64,000 nt of DNA from NCBI RefSeq assembly GCF_021172065.1, contig NZ_CP087880.1, forward strand, positions 124,001 through 188,000, written 5' to 3'. Positions 9,747-21,058 of the stretch are shown here, piece by piece. Position 1 is the stretch's first letter, and every line of letters begins with the position of its first letter. This stretch comes from Pseudocitrobacter corydidari. Its GTDB lineage: Bacteria > Pseudomonadota > Gammaproteobacteria > Enterobacterales > Enterobacteriaceae. The notes below the pieces were generated by a model, which was not told the DNA's origin, ran no database searches, and saw only the letters and a program-made list of their open reading frames with translations. The position numbers and the translations under genes were made by a program.

Positions 9747-10559
9747 TTAGAGATCGAGTCCGGCGGCAACGTGGCGAATGCCGCGAATGCCCAGGCCTGC
9801 GTCGGCGTTTATCATCACGCCACTCAGTGCCCGATTATTACGCCGTGACGCCAGCATCACGTAGGGCCCGGTGAAGTCCGCCGGGTCGGGGAAGAATTGC
9901 AGCGGCAGAATGGCGGCGATTTTTTCCGGCGTCAGCGACTGCATAATCGAGGTATCGCTTTGCCCCAGCGCCTGCGGGCCGCGTAAATCGCTCGCCATGC
10001 CACAAGGGCCGACGCCGTTGACGCGCACCTTTGGTGCCAGTTCATAGGCCAACTGGCGAATTAACCCCGTCGCCGCGTGTTTGCTGGCGGTATACAGCGG
10101 GCCACCGCCGCCCGGATACCAGGCAGCGTTAGAGAGCGTGAAAATAATGCTGCCTTCGCTGGCGATCAGTGCCGGGGCGCAGGCTTTCGCGCCCAGCAAA
10201 TAACCGAGCACGTTCACGTTAAACAGCTCGTGGAAACCGCTCTCCAGCGCGTCGGCAGGCGTGTTCACCAGCGAGGCGTTGTGATCCCAGATGCCCGCGT
10301 TACCGATAAAACAGTCCAGCTTGCCAAACTGCGTCAGCGTCTGGTCAACCGCCCGTTGGTAATCGGCGTAGCAGGTGACGTTGCCTTCAACCGCCAGCAC
10401 ATGCTCGCCAAAACGCTGACGCAGGCTGGCGACCTTCGCGCCCGACAGTTCGAGTGTGGCAACCTTTGCGCCCTCTTCAATAAAGCGCTCGACCAGCGCC
10501 AGCCCCAGGCCGGATCCGCCGCCGGTGATGAAAACCACTTCATCTTTTAAATCACTCAT
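9747..10559 (-). CDS. hcaB: 2,3-dihydroxy-2,3-dihydrophenylpropionate dehydrogenase
   Basis: Short-chain dehydrogenase that rearomatises the cis-dihydrodiol made by HcaEFCD to 2,3-dihydroxyphenylpropionate (or the cinnamate analogue), making NADH. The glycine-rich NAD motif [10 protein letters not shown] is at residues 12-21, and the catalytic Tyr-Lys pair is in [11 protein letters not shown] (near 155-160). Its length of 270 aa is that of the family. The start overlaps hcaC by 4 bases. The mhp meta-cleavage pathway that would use the product is not in this window. Confidence 0.95.
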   Translation of the reverse strand: MSDLKDEVVFITGGGSGLGLALVERFIEEGAKVATLELSGAKVASLRQRFGEHVLAVEGNVTCYADYQRAVDQTLTQFGKLDCFIGNAGIWDHNASLVNTPADALESGFHELFNVNVLGYLLGAKACAPALIASEGSIIFTLSNAAWYPGGGGPLYTASKHAATGLIRQLAYELAPKVRVNGVGPCGMASDLRGPQALGQSDTSIMQSLTPEKIAAILPLQFFPDPADFTGPYVMLASRRNNRALSGVMINADAGLGIRGIRHVAAGLDL

Positions 10560-10875
10560 GACGCCTCCTGCGGAATATCAACAAACACTTCGCCGCCTTC
10601 CACATACACCGGGTAGGTAGCGATAGCATCGGTCGCGGGCAGACACAGCGCTTTACCGGTTTTCAGGCAGAAGCTGGCGGCGTGTAACGGGCACTCCACG
10701 GTGGCATCGTCTTCCAGATACCCTTCAGACATTGACGCGTTGCCGTGGCTGCAACGGTCGTTGATGGCAAAGAATTCCCCGCCGACGTGAAACAGGGCGA
10801 TAACGGGGGTCGTTTCCAGCCGGAGCGCTTCGCCCTCCGGCAGCTCCGTGGTGGAGCAGGCAAATACACGGCTCA

Positions 10876-10876
<1 letters not shown>
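10556..10876 (-). CDS. hcaC: 3-phenylpropionate dioxygenase Rieske ferredoxin subunit
   Basis: 106-residue Rieske-type [2Fe-2S] ferredoxin carrying electrons from HcaD to the oxygenase HcaEF. The cluster ligands are visible as C-x-H (CSHG) and C-x2-H (CPLH), spaced as in bacterial dioxygenase ferredoxins. The start shares one base with the hcaF stop (TGATG) and the end overlaps hcaB by 4 bases, so translation is likely coupled throughout the operon. Confidence 0.95.
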
Positions 10877-12885
<2,009 letters not shown>

Positions 12886-13770
12886 ATGGAACTGAGACAC
12901 CTTCGCTACTTTGTGGCCGTTGCGCAGGAGCTGAACTTCACGCGCGCGGCGGAAAAACTGCATACCTCGCAGCCGTCGCTCAGTAGCCAGATTCGCGACC
13001 TGGAACAGTGCGTGGGCGTCTCGCTGCTGGAAAGAGATAAACGCAAAGTGACGTTGACCACGGCGGGTGAATGCTTTCTTACCGATGCGCTGGCGATCCT
13101 TGACCAGGCGGAGCAGGCGAAAGCCCGCGCGCGTAACGCCGCGCTTCTGGGGAATCATCTGGTGATTGGTTTTGTGCCCTCGGCGGAAGTCAATTTGCTG
13201 CCGAAAGTGATGCCGCTGCTGCGCTTGCGCCAACCCGAAACGCAAATTGAACTGGTGAGCCTGATAACCACCCAGCAGGAAGAAAAACTGCGTAGCGGCG
13301 AGCTGGATGTCGGCCTGATGCGCCATCCCATCTACCACCCGGAAATTGATTATCTGGAGCTGTTCCATGAACCGCTGGCGGTGGTGATGCCCGCCACGCA
13401 TCCGCTGGCGCGTGAGCGCAAAATCAGCGCGGCGCAGCTGAATGACGTCGAATTTATCAGTACCGATCCCGCTTATTCCGGTGCGTTGGCGTCGATTGTC
13501 GATAAGTGGCTTACCGATCAGCAGTGTCAGCCGAAGATTGTACAGATGGCGACCAATATTCTGGTCACCATGAATCTGGTGGGCATGGGGCTCGGCGTGT
13601 CGCTGATCCCCGGTTATATGCAGAGTTTCAATACCGGGCAGGTGGTGTTCCGCCCGCTGGCTGGCGATGCGCCGACGATTGCGTTGCTGATGGCGTGGAA
13701 AAAGGGCGAGCTGAAACCGGCGCTGCGCGATTTTATCGATATTGTGAAGACGCGGTGTGAGTTGCTGTAG
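12886..13770 (+). CDS. hcaR: LysR-family activator HcaR of the hca operon
   Basis: LysR-type transcriptional activator of hcaEFCBD. The N-terminal winged helix-turn-helix (residues 1-60) contains NFTRAAEKLHTSQPSLSSQIRDLE, and the rest is the effector-binding domain, starting at about residue 90 with LVIGFVPSAEVNLLPKVMPLL. I use the ATG at 12886 (MELRHLRYFVAVAQ, 294 aa), which has GGGAGAAGG upstream and matches E. coli. The open frame extends 36 codons further upstream without homology. It is divergent from hcaE and followed by hcaT. Confidence 0.95.
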   Translation: MELRHLRYFVAVAQELNFTRAAEKLHTSQPSLSSQIRDLEQCVGVSLLERDKRKVTLTTAGECFLTDALAILDQAEQAKARARNAALLGNHLVIGFVPSAEVNLLPKVMPLLRLRQPETQIELVSLITTQQEEKLRSGELDVGLMRHPIYHPEIDYLELFHEPLAVVMPATHPLARERKISAAQLNDVEFISTDPAYSGALASIVDKWLTDQQCQPKIVQMATNILVTMNLVGMGLGVSLIPGYMQSFNTGQVVFRPLAGDAPTIALLMAWKKGELKPALRDFIDIVKTRCELL

Positions 13771-13813
13771 CTCTCACATTTTTATGAATCCGGTGTGCGG
13801 TCATCGAAAATAG

Positions 13814-13827
13814 GTGATGGAGATCAC
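13814..13827 (+). promoter_or_regulatory. CRP-like site upstream of hcaT
   Basis: GTGATGGAGATCAC, a GTGA-N6-TCAC palindrome flanked by A- and T-rich arms (AAATAG...GATTTTT), resembles the cAMP-CRP consensus. It is centred about 79 bases before the hcaT start and 50 bases after hcaR. It would make phenylpropionate uptake subject to catabolite control. No hexamer promoter was fixed. Confidence 0.5.
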
Positions 13828-13898
13828 GATTTTTAACCCATACTCGCGCCAGGCAAACGTTTTACCGCCAGACTGTCGCCTCCATTCTGGAGGAAATC

Positions 13899-15035
13899 AT
13901 GGTCTTGCACTCAACGCGTTGGCTGGCGCTCAGTTACTTCACCTACTTTTTCAGCTACGGTATTTTTCTGCCTTTCTGGAGCGTCTGGCTCAAGGGCGCG
14001 GGGCTAACGCCTGAAACCATCGGCGTTCTGCTTGGCGCGGGCCTGGTGGCGCGTTTTCTCGGTAGCCTGCTGATTGCACCGCGCGTTAGCGATCCCTCCC
14101 GATTAATCAGCGTGCTGCGCATTCTGGCGCTATTAACCCTTCTGTTTGCGATGGCCTTCTGGGCCGGTAGCCATGTTGCCTGGCTGATGGCGGTGATGAT
14201 TGGCTTTAACCTCTTTTTCTCGCCGCTGGTACCGCTGACCGATGCACTTGCCAATACCTGGCAAAAGCAAATCACCATGGATTATGGCCGCGTGCGCCTG
14301 TGGGGCTCAATTGCCTTTGTGATTGGTTCGGCGCTGACGGGCAAACTGGTTAGCCTGTTTGATTATCATGCGATTCTGGTGCTGCTGAGCTTAGGCATAG
14401 CTTCAATGCTGCTCGGCATGCTACTGCGGCCTTCAGTGATGCCGCAGGGGGAATCGCGTCATCAGGAAGCGGCAGGCTGGCCAGCATGGCGTACGCTGGT
14501 GGTGCAGAGCTGGCGCTTCCTCGCCTGCGTGTGCCTGTTGCAGGGCGCGCATGCGGCCTACTATGGATTCAGCGCCATCTACTGGCAGGGCGCGGGCTAT
14601 TCGGCGTCGGCGGTAGGGTATCTCTGGTCGCTTGGCGTGGTGGCAGAAGTGGTGATTTTTGCCCTGAGCAAGAAAGTGTTCCGCCGCTTTAGCGCGCGCG
14701 ACCTGCTGCTGCTGTCGGCAGTGTGCGGCGTGATCCGCTGGGGAATTATGGGCTGGACTACGGAATTACCGTGGCTGATTGTCGCGCAGATCCTCCACTG
14801 CGGTACGTTCACCGTCTGCCACCTGGCGGCGATGCGGTATATTGCCGCGCGTCAGGGGAGCGAAGTGATTCGCCTGCAGGCGGTGTACTCTGCGGTGGCG
14901 ATGGGCGGCAGTATTGCGGTGATGACCGTGTTTGCCGGTTTCCTGTACCAGCATTTGCATCAGGGCGTGTTCTGGGTGATGGCGCTGGTTGCGTTGCCAG
15001 CGTTGATCCTGCGCCCGAAAGCGGTAACCGCTTAA
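13899..15035 (+). CDS. hcaT: Putative 3-phenylpropionate transporter HcaT (MFS)
   Basis: Major facilitator superfamily permease with 12 predicted membrane helices in 378 aa, presumed to import 3-phenylpropionate or cinnamate for the hca pathway. The start MVLHSTRWLALSYFTYFFSYG and internal motifs WQKQITMDYGRVRLWGS and LHCGTFTVCHLAAMRYIAARQG are those of E. coli HcaT. GGAGGAAATC precedes the start. Its stop overlaps the convergent csiE stop by 4 bases, leaving no room for a separate terminator. Confidence 0.93.
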   Translation: MVLHSTRWLALSYFTYFFSYGIFLPFWSVWLKGAGLTPETIGVLLGAGLVARFLGSLLIAPRVSDPSRLISVLRILALLTLLFAMAFWAGSHVAWLMAVMIGFNLFFSPLVPLTDALANTWQKQITMDYGRVRLWGSIAFVIGSALTGKLVSLFDYHAILVLLSLGIASMLLGMLLRPSVMPQGESRHQEAAGWPAWRTLVVQSWRFLACVCLLQGAHAAYYGFSAIYWQGAGYSASAVGYLWSLGVVAEVVIFALSKKVFRRFSARDLLLLSAVCGVIRWGIMGWTTELPWLIVAQILHCGTFTVCHLAAMRYIAARQGSEVIRLQAVYSAVAMGGSIAVMTVFAGFLYQHLHQGVFWVMALVALPALILRPKAVTA

Positions 15036-16309
15036 GCATCGAGGATCTTGCTGATATGCTGCCGCTGATGATCGCTTAATGGCCGATCGGCATGGATCAG
15101 CGGCGGCGAAAAGAGCGGCAGGGCGATCGCATAGGGCGATACCACCAGGCTGACGCTTTTCGCTGCGCCCTCTTTCTGGAAGGTGCGCGCCGCCAGATAT
15201 TTTACATTGAGCGGCAGCAGGGTGAGTTCCCGTAGCTGCTGCTCAATCTCCTGCTCCAGCGTCGGGTTATCGCCCGTCAGTAGCACCACTTCTTTCTCAT
15301 GTAACTCGCTCTCCTGCATAAGCCCCGCGCCAAAGATAATGGCAATCAGCGCCGCCTCTTCGTGGCTGAACTGCAGGGTATAGCGCGTCTCAAAATCGGC
15401 CAGCGCCTCGCGCGTGGTGCGCATCAGGCGCGGATAAAGACGGTCGATTTCCTCGGTAAGCTGGCTATCAATACCGATACCGAAGATACAGCGATTTAAT
15501 GCCTGTGCCAGGTGAATATAGAGCTGATCGCGCAGGCTTTGTTCATCCCCCAGCTGTCGGCCAGCCAGTTGCTGAAAACGGTCGATAAGTTGATCAATGG
15601 CCAGGTGTAACTGACGATCCTGCGCATGGCCATCGTAAACGGGGTTTGGCGTGCGCATCAGCATAAACAGCAGCGCCAGAAACTGTTGTTCGCTACAGTG
15701 AGGCTGTCGATGAATACGTCGCTGCCAGTGGCGGACTATCTCGGCGGCTACCTGAAACTCCTGGGTGGTACGGGTCCAGGTACTTTGCAGCGAGTTGAAG
15801 GTGGGGCTCTCTCCCTGATGATGCTGAAGAAGGCAATATTGCAGGTAGAGGCGCAAAAACTGCGTGTCGCGGCACTCAAACTGGCGTTGCAGGCTGCGCC
15901 CGCAGCGGTTAACCAACGCCTGCAAATTAGTATCGTCATACAGCGTGCGGGCAATGCCCTGCTGTTTAAGCTGCGTTTTAAGCGCCGGGGTAAAATGATG
16001 GCTGACAAAATGCGGACATAAACGGAAGGCACGCCGCAGCCAGTGCAGTAAGCACAGGCGTAAATCAAGCGTGGTGCCTTCAATCCGATAGCTGCCGTCC
16101 GCTCCGCTGGCAATCGCCAGACGATGGTAACGCTGGATCTCCTCTCCCGTCTCGGCTATATCTTGCCGGGCAGTTGTTGCATCGACACCATTCACTTCGC
16201 CAATGAATTCGGGCGTAATGGTGTGGCCGGGAAGGTAGAACATCAGCAGCACCTGGCAGCGGCGCTGTGGACTGGAAAGCACAGATGGAGGTTCCATGAG
16301 CGTCATCAT
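15032..16309 (-). CDS. csiE: Stationary-phase inducible protein CsiE
   Basis: 425-residue protein with PRD-like (PTS regulation domain) regions, known in E. coli as a sigma-S/cAMP-CRP-dependent stationary phase gene of unknown function. Recognised by the start MEPPSVLSSPQRRCQ, the central FCLLHWLRR-type segment (LRLCLLHWLRRAFRLCP) and the C-terminal YAIALPLFSPPLIHAD. Two adjacent ATGs open the frame; 16309 is used as in E. coli, although no strong ribosome site is visible. It is divergent from the zevAB-like pair across 122 bases. Confidence 0.9.
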   Translation of the reverse strand: MMTLMEPPSVLSSPQRRCQVLLMFYLPGHTITPEFIGEVNGVDATTARQDIAETGEEIQRYHRLAIASGADGSYRIEGTTLDLRLCLLHWLRRAFRLCPHFVSHHFTPALKTQLKQQGIARTLYDDTNLQALVNRCGRSLQRQFECRDTQFLRLYLQYCLLQHHQGESPTFNSLQSTWTRTTQEFQVAAEIVRHWQRRIHRQPHCSEQQFLALLFMLMRTPNPVYDGHAQDRQLHLAIDQLIDRFQQLAGRQLGDEQSLRDQLYIHLAQALNRCIFGIGIDSQLTEEIDRLYPRLMRTTREALADFETRYTLQFSHEEAALIAIIFGAGLMQESELHEKEVVLLTGDNPTLEQEIEQQLRELTLLPLNVKYLAARTFQKEGAAKSVSLVVSPYAIALPLFSPPLIHADRPLSDHQRQHISKILDA

Positions 16310-16431
16310 CTGAAAGATTCCAGTTTGCGTTTTTGATAAGAATAGCTAAAGGATAGTCTTTCGTCGGCGTGCTCAGCCTGTTTACGTAAGGAATATCGGC
16401 GTCGGTCACAGAATTTTTCACTGAGGAACGG

Positions 16432-17070
16432 ATGAAGAGAGTGAAACAAAGCGTAAGTCTGGTATTTTTCGCGGTTTTATCGCTTAGCGTCCAGGCGCAC
16501 CCGCATAGCTTTATCACCCTGACGACGGATGTCGTCGCGCAGGATGGGCAGATGAGCGGGCTGAAAATGCGCTGGGTAATGGATGAACTAACATCAGCAG
16601 ACCTGTTGTATGACGCCGGGAAGGCTAAACCGGGCGACGAAGTGTGGAAAAAACTGGCGGCGGAGGTGATGGCCAACGTGCTGGGTCAGCACTACTTCAC
16701 CGAGTTCTGGCACAACGGTAAAAAGGTGAAATTTGATAATCTGCCCACTGACTATGGCCTGGCGCGGGAGGGGCATCAGGCGGTGCTGACGTTCACGCTG
16801 CCGCTGGCAAATCCCCAGACGCTAGCCGGGCAGACCTATACCTTCTCGACGTTTGACCCGACCTATTACGTCGATATGCGCTATGAGAACGACGGGGATG
16901 TTTCGTTACCTGCGAGTTTGAAATCGACCTGCAAACTGGCGGTACATACGCCGCAGCCCAGTGACGAAATGATGTCTTATGCGTTGTCGCTTGATAAAGA
17001 AGACGCGCCGGATGAAGACATGGAGCTGGGTAAACAATTTGCCCAGAAGGTGACGTTAACATGTCAGTGA
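16432..17070 (+). CDS. zevA: Periplasmic DUF1007 protein, ZevA-like
   Basis: Predicted exported protein of 212 aa: signal peptide MKRVKQSVSLVFFAVLSLSVQA with cleavage after VQA, leaving a mature N-terminus HPHSF whose histidines could bind metal. The body fits DUF1007, the family of Haemophilus influenzae ZevA, which works with a NicO-type membrane partner in zinc handling. GAGGA precedes the ATG by 5 bases. It overlaps the next gene by 10 bases, so the two form a coupled pair. Absent from this place in E. coli K-12. The family is clear; the zinc role here is inferred from the Haemophilus pair. Confidence 0.75.
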   Translation: MKRVKQSVSLVFFAVLSLSVQAHPHSFITLTTDVVAQDGQMSGLKMRWVMDELTSADLLYDAGKAKPGDEVWKKLAAEVMANVLGQHYFTEFWHNGKKVKFDNLPTDYGLAREGHQAVLTFTLPLANPQTLAGQTYTFSTFDPTYYVDMRYENDGDVSLPASLKSTCKLAVHTPQPSDEMMSYALSLDKEDAPDEDMELGKQFAQKVTLTCQ

Positions 17071-18041
17071 ACGCTCTTGTAAAACGCCCGTCGCGCCGCT
17101 GGCTGGCGCTCTGGCCGTTAGCCATTTTTCTGCTGCTGAGCGTGCTGGCGGGCATTTGGCTGTGGCAGGCGTGGCCGCAAATCATGATAAAAAGCATCAT
17201 CTGGCAGCGCGAAGTGAATCAGCAGATGAGCGGCCTGCTCAAAGCGGTAGCGGAAAACCCGACCCAGGCAGGCGGTTCGTTGCTGCTGTTTAGCTTTATC
17301 TACGGCGTGCTGCACGCGCTGGGGCCCGGGCATGGCAAAGTAGTGATAGCCACCTGGCTGGCTACGCATCCCTCAAAGCTTAAATCAAGTATTGGCCTGA
17401 CGCTGGCCTCGTCACTGTTACAGGGGCTGGTGGCGATTGCGCTGGTCGTGGTGGTGTTAACGCTGCTGCAATTACCCGCGCGACAGCTTAACGTGAGCGG
17501 GTTCTGGCTGGAGAAAGCCAGCTATGCGCTGGTGGGCGTGTTGGGGCTGATGCTGTGCTGGCGAGCGTTGAAAACGCTACGACGACTGCTGCGTAAACCT
17601 ACTTTTACCGCGTTTAAACCGGTTCATATCCATGATGAACACTGCGGATGCGGGCATAAACATCTGCCCGACCCGGAGCAAATTCGCAGTGGTGACGACT
17701 GGCGCGCGCGCCTGATGGTGGTGCTGTCGATGGGTATGCGTCCGTGCTCTGGCGCAATAATGGTGCTGTTGTTCAGTAAAGTGATTGGCGTATTTGCCTG
17801 GGGAATGGCATCGGCGCTGGCGATGGCGGCAGGAACGTCACTGACTATTTCGTCACTTGCGCTATTGGTGCACAGTTTCCGCCAACTGGCGGTGCGGCTC
17901 AGTGGAAATCGTGCGCCGGTATTATGGCGACAGGTGGGCTGGACAACGCTGGCATTGGCCGGTGGCGCGCTGTTGATCGCGGCGGCGGTGGTGATGTGGC
18001 TGAGTGCGGTGCCGGTTGGGCGGGGAATGCGACCGTTTTAA
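17061..18041 (+). CDS. zevB: NicO/RcnA-family membrane transporter, ZevB-like
   Basis: 326-residue inner-membrane protein with about six to seven hydrophobic helices. It carries NicO family motifs: HALGPGHGKVV (about residues 86-96) and MGMRPCSGAIMVLLFS (about 226-241). A loop near 190-205 is rich in His and Cys (HIHDEHCGCGHKH), a probable metal-binding segment. Paired with the periplasmic DUF1007 protein upstream (10-base overlap), as in ZevAB. Whether it moves zinc, nickel or cobalt, and in which direction, cannot be told from sequence. It ends 2 bases before the convergent yfhR stop. Confidence 0.75.
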   Translation: MSVNALVKRPSRRWLALWPLAIFLLLSVLAGIWLWQAWPQIMIKSIIWQREVNQQMSGLLKAVAENPTQAGGSLLLFSFIYGVLHALGPGHGKVVIATWLATHPSKLKSSIGLTLASSLLQGLVAIALVVVVLTLLQLPARQLNVSGFWLEKASYALVGVLGLMLCWRALKTLRRLLRKPTFTAFKPVHIHDEHCGCGHKHLPDPEQIRSGDDWRARLMVVLSMGMRPCSGAIMVLLFSKVIGVFAWGMASALAMAAGTSLTISSLALLVHSFRQLAVRLSGNRAPVLWRQVGWTTLALAGGALLIAAAVVMWLSAVPVGRGMRPF

Positions 18042-18043
18042 AA

Positions 18044-18898
18044 CTATTTCCCCTTTTTCAGGGCCTCAAGAATAAAACGCTCGGTCTCATCGCGATAACG
18101 ATTTCCATGACGGGTAGAGAATGCATCAATATGCTGCCCGTCGGGGATCAGTTCGAGCGTTTTGGGTTCTTTTGCCAGCGCATACAGCGTCTGGCTGTGT
18201 TCCGACGGGATAACGTGGTCGCCCGTACCATGCAGTATTAGCAGTGGAATAGGGCTGATATCGGCAATGTTACGATCGGCGCTGTAGCTATCGTCAAGTA
18301 ACAGGCCGCTGCCGGGGATCATGTGGTTGGCAATCGCCGAATAGGACGAAAAGGTGGAGTCCAGAATCACCGCGCGGATGCCCGAGCGATCGCCATGCGT
18401 AATGGCGGAGACAATATTATTGCCACCCAGGCTTTGCCCCAGAAGTACAAGGCGCTGCGGATCGATATCCGGTCTGTGGCGGACGTAGTCGATGGCGCTG
18501 AGGGTATCATCCTGCAAACCCGCCTGAGAGGGCGTGCCCTTCGACTCGCCAAAACCCCGGTAATCAAACATAAATACGTTGAGGTTTCTGTCCGGCAGCC
18601 AGTTTACCAACGGCCAGTGGGCGGACATATTGCCCGCGTTGCCATGGGCGTGAATAACCGTGGCGATGGCGTATTCGCTTGGCCCTTTTGCCGAAGGGAT
18701 AAACCAGCCGTGGAGCGTTGTGCCGTCTTTCGCGGTAAAAACGACGGGCTCTACGCTGTAAGGTTCCGGGCCGTAAACTTTGTTATCCGGGTAATAGAAG
18801 GCGTTAATCGCAATGCGCGGCAGCAGATAAATACAGACGCCGATGATGCAAAGAACGAAAAAGCACTCTATGCCGAATTTCCCACGTAAAAAGCGCAT
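18044..18898 (-). CDS. yfhR: Alpha/beta hydrolase YfhR, membrane anchored
   Basis: Serine hydrolase of the prolyl oligopeptidase/dienelactone type with unknown substrate. An N-terminal hydrophobic anchor (about residues 10-32) is followed by an alpha/beta hydrolase fold with nucleophile elbow GQSLGG (about 165-170), an Asp in GTGDHVIP and the catalytic His in PDGQHIDAF. The start at 18898 (284 aa) has AAGGGAAA upstream and aligns with E. coli; the frame is open 43 codons further upstream but that part has no family match. Convergent with zevB. Confidence 0.9.
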   Translation of the reverse strand: MRFLRGKFGIECFFVLCIIGVCIYLLPRIAINAFYYPDNKVYGPEPYSVEPVVFTAKDGTTLHGWFIPSAKGPSEYAIATVIHAHGNAGNMSAHWPLVNWLPDRNLNVFMFDYRGFGESKGTPSQAGLQDDTLSAIDYVRHRPDIDPQRLVLLGQSLGGNNIVSAITHGDRSGIRAVILDSTFSSYSAIANHMIPGSGLLLDDSYSADRNIADISPIPLLILHGTGDHVIPSEHSQTLYALAKEPKTLELIPDGQHIDAFSTRHGNRYRDETERFILEALKKGK

Positions 18899-19041
18899 CG
18901 CAATTTCCCTTTGGCGGCTTCGTGATGATGTGAACAGCGCACGATCGTCATAAAAGGGGGCAGCGATGTAAAGAGGGGACAACCAGTTTAGGAAAAGCGC
19001 TCGGGGGAGAGGTGAGCTTGCTGACAACGTGCGCTTTGTTC

Positions 19042-19144
<103 letters not shown>

Positions 19145-19154
19145 CAACAATCGC

Positions 19155-19958
19155 TTAGCGCTTCAGCGCTTCGCTCAACTGGTCACGCATGTTCGCCAGC
19201 ATCGCTTTAACAACGCGTGCGTTACCTGCAACCACGTTGCCGGTCATCATGTAGTTGTGGCCACCGGTGAAGTCGCACACCAGGGCGCCCGCTTCACGCG
19301 CCAGCAGTTCACCTGCGGCGAAATCCCACGGCTTCAGGCCGATTTCGAAGAAACCGTCTACGCGGCCAGCGGCTACGTAAGCCAGATCCAGCGCAGCGGA
19401 ACCAGTGCGACGGAAGTCAGCACATTCGGTATACAGGTTGCCGAGAATGTTCATGTACGCCGGGGCGTGTTGTTTTGCTTTGAACGGGAAACCGGTCGCC
19501 AGGATGGTGCCGTCGAGGTCACGCGCGGTGCTGCAACGCAGACGGTAGCCGTTCAGCTGTGCGCCCTGGCCGCGGGTCGCGGTGAAGAGTTCGTTACGCA
19601 TTGGATCGTAAACCACCGCAACTTCGGTACGGCCTTTGATGCGTACCGCGATGGAGACCGCGAAGTGCGGTAGACGTTTAACGAAGTTGGTGGTGCCATC
19701 CAGTGGATCGATAACCCATTGAACATCCAGATCGTCGCCAACATGTTCACCGCTTTCTTCGGTGATAATGGTGTGTTGCGGGTAAGATTTGCGAATGGTT
19801 TCGATGATAATGGCTTCAGCCGCTTTATCAACGTTGGTCACGAAATCGTTGCTGCCTTTCTGGCTGGTTTCAACAGAATCTGGCGTTTCGTAATGTTTGG
19901 CAATCAGGTTACCCGCCTTGCGCGCTGCGCGCACGGCGATGTTCAGCATCGGATGCAT
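19155..19958 (-). CDS. suhB: Inositol-1-monophosphatase / Nus factor SuhB
   Basis: SuhB is an Mg-dependent inositol monophosphatase that also acts as a Nus factor in rRNA antitermination and 30S maturation. The metal site residues E67 (TEESGE) and D84/D87 (WVIDPLDGTTNF) and the C-terminal WDFAAGELLAREAG motif are intact. The start at 19958 (MHPMLNIAVRAARKAG) gives 267 aa as in E. coli; the frame continues 17 codons upstream without homology. Divergent from trmJ across 121 bases. Confidence 0.97.
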   Translation of the reverse strand: MHPMLNIAVRAARKAGNLIAKHYETPDSVETSQKGSNDFVTNVDKAAEAIIIETIRKSYPQHTIITEESGEHVGDDLDVQWVIDPLDGTTNFVKRLPHFAVSIAVRIKGRTEVAVVYDPMRNELFTATRGQGAQLNGYRLRCSTARDLDGTILATGFPFKAKQHAPAYMNILGNLYTECADFRRTGSAALDLAYVAAGRVDGFFEIGLKPWDFAAGELLAREAGALVCDFTGGHNYMMTGNVVAGNARVVKAMLANMRDQLSEALKR

Positions 19959-20079
19959 CAGGTTACTCTCACTGGATGTTAAAGAACGGGGAAAAACGGC
20001 GCATATCATAACAGCGAATTCGGACTCTGTCTTCGGTTTATGGTAATATGGTCGAATAATCTTTAGACGAAGAAAGACA

Positions 20080-20814
20080 ATGCTGCAAAATATTCGAATT
20101 GTGCTGGTTGAAACCTCTCACACCGGCAATATGGGCTCTGTGGCCCGCGCTATGAAAACCATGGGCTTAACCAATCTGTGGCTGGTGAATCCATTGGTAA
20201 AACCTGACTCCCAGGCCATCGCCCTGGCTGCCGGGGCCAGCGATGTCATCGGCAGCGCCAATATCGTCGATACGCTCGATGAAGCGCTGGCGGGTTGCAG
20301 CCTGGTAGTGGGCACCAGCGCGCGTTCGCGCACGCTGCCGTGGCCGATGCTCGACCCGCGTGAATGCGGGCTGAAAAGCGTCGCTGAAGCAGAACACGCA
20401 CCGGTGGCGCTGGTGTTTGGCCGTGAGCGCGTTGGCCTGACCAACGAAGAGCTGCAAAAGTGTCATTATCACGTCGCGATTGCCGCTAACCCGGAATACA
20501 GTTCGCTGAACCTGGCGATGGCGGTGCAGGTTATCTCTTATGAGGCCCGCATGGCGTGGCTGGCGGCGCAGGAAAGCGGCGAAGCGAAAGTTGAGCACGA
20601 CGAAACGCCGTATCCGCTGGTTGATGACCTGGAACGCTTCTATGGTCACCTGGAACAAACGCTGCTGAGTACCGGTTTTATCCGCGAAAACCATCCGGGG
20701 CAGGTGATGAACAAACTGCGTCGTTTGTTTACTCGTGCGCGTCCGGAAAGCCAGGAGTTGAATATCCTGCGCGGGATTCTGGCGTCGATTGAGCAGCAGA
20801 ATAAAGGTAAGTAA
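20080..20814 (+). CDS. trmJ: tRNA (cytidine/uridine-2'-O-)-methyltransferase TrmJ
   Basis: SPOUT-class methyltransferase that 2'-O-methylates position 32 of several tRNAs. The N-terminal catalytic domain (1-165) carries the SAM-binding trefoil knot with [15 protein letters not shown] and [15 protein letters not shown]; the C-terminal helical extension (about 170-244) aids dimerisation. 244 aa is family length. It is the first gene on this strand before the isc operon, but a BIME and the IscR operators separate them. Confidence 0.96.
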   Translation: MLQNIRIVLVETSHTGNMGSVARAMKTMGLTNLWLVNPLVKPDSQAIALAAGASDVIGSANIVDTLDEALAGCSLVVGTSARSRTLPWPMLDPRECGLKSVAEAEHAPVALVFGRERVGLTNEELQKCHYHVAIAANPEYSSLNLAMAVQVISYEARMAWLAAQESGEAKVEHDETPYPLVDDLERFYGHLEQTLLSTGFIRENHPGQVMNKLRRLFTRARPESQELNILRGILASIEQQNKGK

Positions 20815-20825
20815 CGGGTTGTAAC

Positions 20826-20900
20826 GCCGGATGGCGCTTCGCTTATCCGGCCTACAGGCCGCGCAATTCGTAGGCCGGATAAGCGAAGCGCCATCCGGCA
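20826..20900. repeat. BIME: two inverted REP units
   Basis: Inverted REP pair (20826-20855 and 20870-20900), immediately upstream of the IscR operators and downstream of trmJ, where it may limit readthrough into isc. Confidence 0.9.
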
Positions 20901-20925
20901 ATAGGATTACAGCACCAAACGTTAA

Positions 20926-20975
20926 ATACCTGACTAAATTACTCAAGTAAATAGTTGACCATTTTACTCGGGAAT
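20926..20975 (+). promoter_or_regulatory. Two adjacent type 1 IscR operators of the isc promoter
   Basis: Two abutting 25-bp sites, 20926-20950 (ATACCTGACTAAATTACTCA...) and 20951-20975 (ATAGTTGACCATTTTACTCG...), fit the IscR type 1 consensus ATASYYGACTRWWWYAGTCRRSTAT with few mismatches. This tandem arrangement matches the sites through which [2Fe-2S]-IscR represses its own operon. The iscR start codon is 84 bases downstream. Confidence 0.85.
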
Positions 20976-21058
20976 GTCAGACTTGGTCCTGCTATGCAAT
21001 ACCCACACATATATTATTAAAAACCCCGGGCAGGGGCGAGTTTGAGGTTAAGTAAGAC

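Noticed and set aside
8895..9848. 317-codon open frame antisense to hcaD
   Set aside because: Antisense shadow across hcaD and the hcaB end, no family motif, no ribosome site.
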